Translations under genes and position numbers: made by a program
Assembly (NCBI RefSeq): GCF_050624435.1
Contig: NW_027459426.1
Location: forward strand, 248,001-312,000
Direction: 5' to 3'
DNA length: 64,000 nt
From: Tenrec ecaudatus
Lineage: Eukaryota > Chordata > Mammalia > Afrosoricida > Tenrecidae
Shown: piece by piece, positions 59,077 to 64,000 of the stretch
How the letters are laid out: each line of letters opens with the position of its first letter
Position numbering within the stretch: position 1 is the stretch's first letter
Notes under the pieces: model-generated
What the model was told of the DNA's origin: nothing
Seen by the model: only the letters and a program-made list of their open reading frames with translations
Databases searched by the model: none

Positions 59077-60213
59077 TCAATGATAGCCTGGAACTGGCAA
59101 TTTATGGCCATCTTTAGCTCCAACAAAAAGTATAAGAAAGAGTGATGAGATCAATATTCACCATTCTTGGATCTTCAGCAAATTCAGGATCAATGTAGAA
59201 AAACCCTGGCATGTCTACTTCCTCTTGTGGATTAAGCCTTTGTTCTTCAAAACAGAAGCACTGTATTCTATTGAAATACTGTCCAGCTTCAAATGGTACA
59301 AGATTGTATGTAGAAATCCCGATGACTGGCTTGTCAGTCGGGTTCTTAGCTTTGTAAAATGCCAGTGCCGTCTCTCCTGGCATTACATATATTTCCGTTT
59401 GCTGAGGTCTAAAGTTCCACTGGAGACTTGCATGCACATCCGCATTAAAGGTTACTTTAGAGGGAGGGGGGAACGGGGAGGGAGCGGGGGAAAAAAAGAG
59501 GACCTGATGCAAAGGGCTTAAGTGGAGAGCAAATGCTTTGAGAATGATTGGGGCAGGGAATGTGCAGATGTGCTTTATACAATTGATGTATGTATATGTA
59601 TGGATTGTGACAAAGTTGTATGAGCCCCTAATAAAATGTAAAAAAAGAAAAGAGGAGAAAAAAAAGAAAATGATTAGGGAAAAGAATGTACAGATGTGCT
59701 TTATACAACTGATGTATGTATATGTATGGATTGTGATAAGAGTTGTATGAGCCCCTAATAAAATGTTTAAAAAAGAAAAAAAAGGTTACTTTAATAATGC
59801 GATCCTTAACAGGCACCATGTTTTCAATCTGGTTAGATCCATGACCAGCTACAGCTGACCCTCCAAGTCCAGTAGTCTGGCAATAGAGCCGATAAAGGGG
59901 CACCGCTGCGTAGGACGCCCCCAGCATGGCCATGGCGACCGAGGTCACGTATGTGAGGACAGTCTTGTTGCGGCGCCGCCAGGCCTCCTCCTGCGCGCGC
60001 ATGAACGGGTTCGTGCTCTTTGGCCCCTGAGGCGGCTGCAAAAGCAGGCCCAGTGCCTGGCTCCGGAGCCCCGACGTCCCTAGCCGCCTCTGTCCCCTGT
60101 CAGGAGCTTGGGTGCCACTCCGCCATGGGCAGAGGAGGGGCTCTAGCCTCTGGTCAGCAACGCAGCGTGACCCCAGCGCCCGGCACACAGCTCCAAGTTC
60201 CTCCATGCCATGA
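59077..60213 (-). pseudogene. COX11: COX11 retropseudogene split by an L1 insertion
   Basis: COX11 is the inner-mitochondrial-membrane copper chaperone that delivers copper to the CuB site of cytochrome c oxidase subunit 1. The intronless minus-strand copy shows the region before the membrane helix (NPFMRAQEEAWRRRNKT), the helix (TYVTSVAMAMLGASYAAVPLY), then RLYCQTTGLGGSA. After the insertion it continues with FNADVHASLQWNFRPQQTE and the copper-binding QCFCFEEQ motif, and ends at TGA (59077-59079) after a Lys-Leu-Pro-Val-Pro tail. A frameshift lies near the SYTF block at 59115-59125. An L1 3' end sits at 59460-59780. The N-terminal targeting part is poorly conserved. Confidence 0.93.
59460..59780 (+). 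mobile_element. L1 3' end with doubled tail inside COX11 pseudogene
   Basis: This 321-bp insert is the L1 terminus. It is flanked by a perfect 13-bp duplication, aaaggttacttta, at 59447-59459 and 59781-59793. It contains two successive copies of the last roughly 115 bp, each ending in AATAAAATGT and an A-rich run (near 59630 and 59758). The second copy starts at gaaaatgattaggg. Confidence 0.92.
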
Positions 60214-60829
60214 GCCAGACCTGATCTGGTTTTCAACATTCTCTCTCTCTCCCTCTGTTTCATATTGGGTATACTCTACTCAGATGTATTTTGTCATTGG
60301 TGGTAACCCTACTGAATTTATATTATTATCTTTTCTGTTTTTCTCAGAATATGAAACCTGGGATTGATGCACCTATAGACACAGCAAGTAAAATAGGATA
60401 TGGTGGGGTGGGGCTATGGGAGACAGACAGAGTAAGATGGGGTTGATATTAAAGAGTTTAGGAAGTAAGAAAATATTTTGAAACTGACTGTGGTAGCAAA
60501 TGTACAATATGTCTTGATGTGATTGAGCTATGGAATTATACGATATCTGCATTATCACACCCAAAAATGGTTTTTGGAAAATAAAAAGCAAGATTATGTG
60601 CTTCATAAAATGAAAGGTATAAGAGATTATACAATATAAATATTTAAAACCCCATATAAAATTTAAAATATTATTGTAGTAAATGAAATATAACAGAAAT
60701 AAATGGAGGAGCATGTCACGGTATTTATTGTAAAACTCAGTGACTCTAAATCTTGCCATTTCTAAACTGAATGATAAATCCAATGTGATAACATTCAACA
60801 TCTATGTAAGGATAAGGTCACTAGAAGAA
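60214..60829. other. Unannotated DNA, possible old LINE 3' end
   Basis: 60385-60600 has 3'-end-like wording (gatgtgattgagctatggaa, then a LINE-like tail). A name cannot be given. The rest is AT-rich. Confidence 0.35.
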
Positions 60830-61470
60830 CAAAACCAGAGCTGCATAGAGAGATAAAGAGAACTGCTCATGCAGTTGTAGAAGTGGGCACCTCCATTCTG
60901 ACTCTAAGTCCTCGAGTCTTAGTTAGGCTTCTCCTGACTTATGTAGCTTCAGGGGCTGATAAATCTACAATAGGCTGGAGCACAACTTGATGATAGTTTC
61001 AAAGGCAGGTAAATAAAAACAAGTCATACTTGTTATTGAAGATGTATATTACTTCAAGGTCAGATCACATGTCAGATACCAGGCCACTGTGGACTCTCAG
61101 GATTGGCGGGGGTTATTTCAAGCTTTCGGTCAAATTCAAAACCTAGAGCTTGAAGAGCCCAGATGCAGGATCCAAACCCAGAAGGAAACGAACAAGTTTC
61201 CCTACCAATCTGTTTATAAAGGAAGTAGATCACATTCACACAGAATATTTGTTTTCCAGTTGCTTCAGAGCTTTGTCCTGAGTAAGGGAGGTACACTCTA
61301 CCCTAATCATACAACTGCTTGGCTACGCACAGCAGACCCCATTATGGAATTGATTGAATTGTGTTCTTTCACATGATGAGGAATTACTAGGTGCCAACTA
61401 CCAAACCACTAAGCACACTACCCCGCCAAGTTGACACAAGCCTAACTATAATAGTCCTCAACAGATACTT
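60830..61470 (+). repeat. Probable medium-age interspersed repeat
   Basis: The text runs from ggtcactagaagaacaaaac to gccaagttgacacaagccta, with internal gaagatgtatattac and agcccagatgcaggatcc blocks. This style is widespread in afrotherian genomes as I recall them. No coding part was seen. Confidence 0.4.
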
Positions 61471-61989
61471 TGAAAATCATCAAACTCTTTTACCACTTAT
61501 TTAAGACCACAGTGCATTAAAACACAAAACCAAAATTAAAACAGCTGACCAGATTTTAGAGAACTTTATGATTTTGTGTCTTTTATACAACTATCAAAAC
61601 AATAAACAACATAAGGCATCATTAGTTTGCCCTTTATGTTTGCTTGATTCATTCATTTAAACAATATGGTATGTCACTGTTATACTTTACAATTCCCTAA
61701 TGGCAAAGACATTGAACATGCCATCATATTCTCACCAATATAGCTATAGTCTTTGGTGTCTGGTTCGAGTTTGGGATTTCTGATGCTTGTGTGGGAGGAA
61801 GTGATAGGTTGTTTTTCTTTTTAAGTTTTCCTATTTAATTTGTATTGTCAAGTATATGTGCAGCAATATTATCTTATGGCTAATATCCCTCTGCAAATTC
61901 TGGGCCAAAGAATTTCAGGTGACCATAATCTTATGCTCAGATTTTCACAGTGTTGAAATATATATTTATGTAGAAATTTAAAGATATTC

Positions 61990-62420
61990 TAACTGACCAG
62001 AAAATTAATATGGCCAACCCTAATCTGGGGGAAATAATCTATGATATGAGGGAGAGAAATGAGGAAGGAATCTGAATGGGGAATGGCTTTGTAAACTGCA
62101 TGTCTAGAGACAATCCCACAGATTCCATAGGCATTAAGGTGAATAATTTTCCTTGAGTCTAGGAAATAAACACAAGCTTTAGATCTCTGAGTAGTTTTCA
62201 GAGGGCTGTGCCCAGCGTGCAAATGAAGAGGATGATTTTGGTTGGAAATGCTCACATTTCATATAGAACAGAATCCCCTGGGAAAGGGGCATTTAAAACA
62301 GTATGTATGGTTGTCCCCTAAATTTTGAGGACTAGTTGCCTGAATAGACCTTATTTTAATCCAGGGTGCCTGTTGAGTCTCAAGCAGGTGTCTTTTTTTC
62401 AAAACCTGAAATATCATTAT
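61990..62420 (+). repeat. IGHV upstream flank, paralogous to 1850-2165
   Basis: It shares the gggaaaggggcatttaaaac core and surrounding text with 1850-2165. It lies 0.8-1.2 kb upstream of the IGHV4-like leader. Confidence 0.5.
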
Positions 62421-63124
62421 TCTTTTTATGCCCCCCTGATAACTTGAATTTCCACTCACTTCTCTGCTGTATCTTTACACTTGAACTCCTGACAGGTTTT
62501 GCCCAAATTTTGGATGTGCTCTGGAAAACCAAGTGACTGACATCTCACAGTCTTGCATCAATTAGAAGTTATAGAGTTGAAACTTTTCTTTTCTGGGATC
62601 CACATTCTCCAGTTGGAAACCTCCTCCCTGAGACCCTATGACACTGGCATCTCTTTATTTACACTGAGATTGGCCTTAGTTATCAAAACCTGAGACGTGT
62701 TGTTGGTAGGAGTGCTGGAGTTGGTGATGGCAGTGGTTCAAAGAAAACCCCAGAAGACTTTGAGGAGGTTGATAAGGAAGTGTTAGTTTGGAAAGAAAAG
62801 GTGTTTGGAGAGCGTGGGTGATGAAGATACCCTGGTGTCCACCTGATGTTTTCAACAAATGATAGCCTGTCCACTCTCTGGGCACAGGACATACAGGAGC
62901 CCAAGGCAGGGCAGAGACTTTGAGGGGCTGGAGGGAGAGAATATTGAGCTCAGAAATATTTGGTTTTCCTTTTATCTTTAATACACACTGCTTAGGTCAA
63001 GTGCTCTCTCATTATAGACTAACATGCATACGAGTTCAAACACAGTTACCCTAGCATGGGCTCAGGAGGTAGAGGGTTGTCTGGTCTCTATCACTTTCTG
63101 TTTATAAAGACAGTGCTCGCTCAC

Positions 63125-63132
63125 ATGCAAAT
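63125..63132 (+). promoter_or_regulatory. Perfect octamer, promoter of IGHV4-like segment
   Basis: ATGCAAAT, 111 bp upstream of the leader ATG at 63236, with a gataaat TATA-like box at 63150-63156. Binding by Oct factors and B-cell-specific transcription follow from the family. Confidence 0.88.
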
Positions 63133-63235
63133 CATTCTTCGGGCACTAGGATAAATTTCCCTTGGGCAGGAAAGCTATCAGTTCTCTTCAGACAGGCCTT
63201 CAGGTCTCTTGGGAATGCAGAGCTGTGGTCTAAAG

Positions 63236-63679
63236 ATGCTATTGCTGTGTGTTCTCCTGTGCCTCCTGACAGTTCCCCAAGGTGGGAGATTCAGATATCT
63301 GACCGGGGTCTGTGGGGATGGTTGTGAACTCAAGTGAATAATGGGGACCATCTGTTTTTGTTTGCAGGTGTCCTGTCCCAGGTGCAGCTTCAGGAGTCGG
63401 GTCCAGGACTGGTGAAGCCCTCCCAGAAGCTGTCCCTCATCTGCACTGTCTCTGGCTTCTCCATCACAAGCAGTGGTTACTGCTGGCACTGGATCCGCCA
63501 GCCCTCAGGGAAAGGGCTGCAGTGGATGGCATGGATATGCTCTAGTGGCGGTACAAATTATAACCCATCATTCCAAAGCAGACTCTCCATCACTAGAGAC
63601 ACATCGAATAATCAGTTCTCCCTGCAGCTGAGCTCCGTGACTGCTGAGGATTCGGCCATGTATTACTGTGCAAGGGAAA
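63236..63679 (+). CDS. IGHV4-like V segment, apparently functional
   Basis: This is a heavy-chain variable segment. Leader exon 63236-63281 encodes a strongly hydrophobic signal peptide ([15 protein letters not shown]). The donor is GT at 63282, and the acceptor is tttgcag at 63361-63367. Leader part 2 is 63368-63378, ending VLS. V region 63379-63679 has no stop: FR1 [20 protein letters not shown], first Cys in ICTVSG, FR2 [16 protein letters not shown]3 [17 protein letters not shown] and AMYYCAR. The pattern is IGHV4. Two extra germline cysteines occur, one late in CDR1 (TGC 63481-63483) and one early in CDR2 (TGC 63538-63540). Promoter octamer and RSS are both canonical, so this is the best candidate for a functional V in the window. 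Confidence 0.93.
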
Positions 63680-63718
63680 CACAGTGAGGGGAAGTCAGTG
63701 TGAGCCCAGACACAAACC
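63680..63718 (+). promoter_or_regulatory. Canonical 23-spacer RSS of IGHV4-like segment
   Basis: Heptamer CACAGTG at 63680-63686, a 23-bp spacer at 63687-63709 and nonamer ACACAAACC at 63710-63718, all at consensus. Recognised by RAG1/RAG2 for joining to a 12-spacer D segment. Confidence 0.95.
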
Positions 63719-64000
63719 TCCCCTGCAGGGAAGACACTGGGCAGCAGGGGGCGCGCAGAACTCACTGAGTGCGCACATCCAGCCCTAGACAGGCACAGAT
63801 AGATGATGGAGCATTTCCTTTTGGAATCAGGGTTCCTTCCGTCTTTCATCTCTCAGCATGTCGACGGACATTTTTTTCTTTTTCTTACTCTCTAAATTTT
63901 TTCCTCACTGCCGACCTGAAGGAGAAATTAGCATTCTCTGTGTGCAATACAAATAGTAAAGTGACTCTAAGAGTTCATTTTCATCCTATAGAACCCAGTT

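Noticed and set aside
1-64000. tRNA, rRNA, CRISPR array, bacterial operon or endogenous retrovirus
   Set aside because: No cloverleaf, rRNA core, spaced direct-repeat array or gag-pol-env with paired LTRs could be seen; the window is eukaryotic repeat-rich DNA.

Overview
This is a stretch of mammalian nuclear DNA lying inside an immunoglobulin heavy-chain variable (IGHV) array. Every V segment found is on the + strand, so the D, J and constant genes are expected to the right. Two repeat signatures suggest an afrotherian, most likely a tenrec. AfroSINE-type SINEs and an afrotherian-style RTE LINE occur at several places. A 187-bp element at 25343-25529 has the termini of the SPIN hAT transposons, which among afrotherians are known from tenrecs. 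The species call is inference; no database was searched.

Layout. 1-1250 is the 3' end of a lineage-specific L1. About 1850-2165 is old IGHV flank, paralogous to 61990-62420. 2166-3605 is a GC-rich block of degenerate tandem units. 3606-8267 is mostly unannotated, with AfroSINE and RTE remains. 8281-17083 is a full-length + strand L1 (copy A) with an open ORF1, a broken ORF2, a 3' UTR of about 2.6 kb and a 13-bp target-site duplication. 17694-19395 holds two more L1 3' ends, one with a perfect 16-bp duplication. 19630-19997 is a histone H2B pseudogene. 20-27 kb holds old repeats and the SPIN element. 27654-37192 holds a truncated minus-strand L1 (copy C) next to a near-full-length minus-strand L1 (copy B). 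37320-38635 is a KLHL7 retrocopy.

The V-rich part is 43.7-64 kb. It contains an IGHV1-like pseudogene (43829), an IGHV3-like remnant (44385), an IGHV5-like segment with an intact V exon but a changed leader splice acceptor (48472), an IGHV3-like pseudogene with a perfect octamer promoter and a CDR2 deletion (52049), another IGHV3-like pseudogene (54321), an orphan octamer plus TATA box (55440) and an apparently functional IGHV4-like segment (63236). A COX11 retropseudogene at 59077-60213 is split by an L1 3'-end insertion.

How the parts work together. IGHV4 and IGHV5 carry 23-bp-spacer recombination signals, so RAG1/2 could join them to D-J segments. Only the IGHV4 segment looks complete from promoter to RSS. 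The rest is dead V segments spread apart by repeated L1 insertion. The L1 family itself is distinctive: a monomeric 5' UTR, a very long 3' UTR with a 248-bp internal duplication and a (TA)n tract, and a doubled 3' tail in two insertions.
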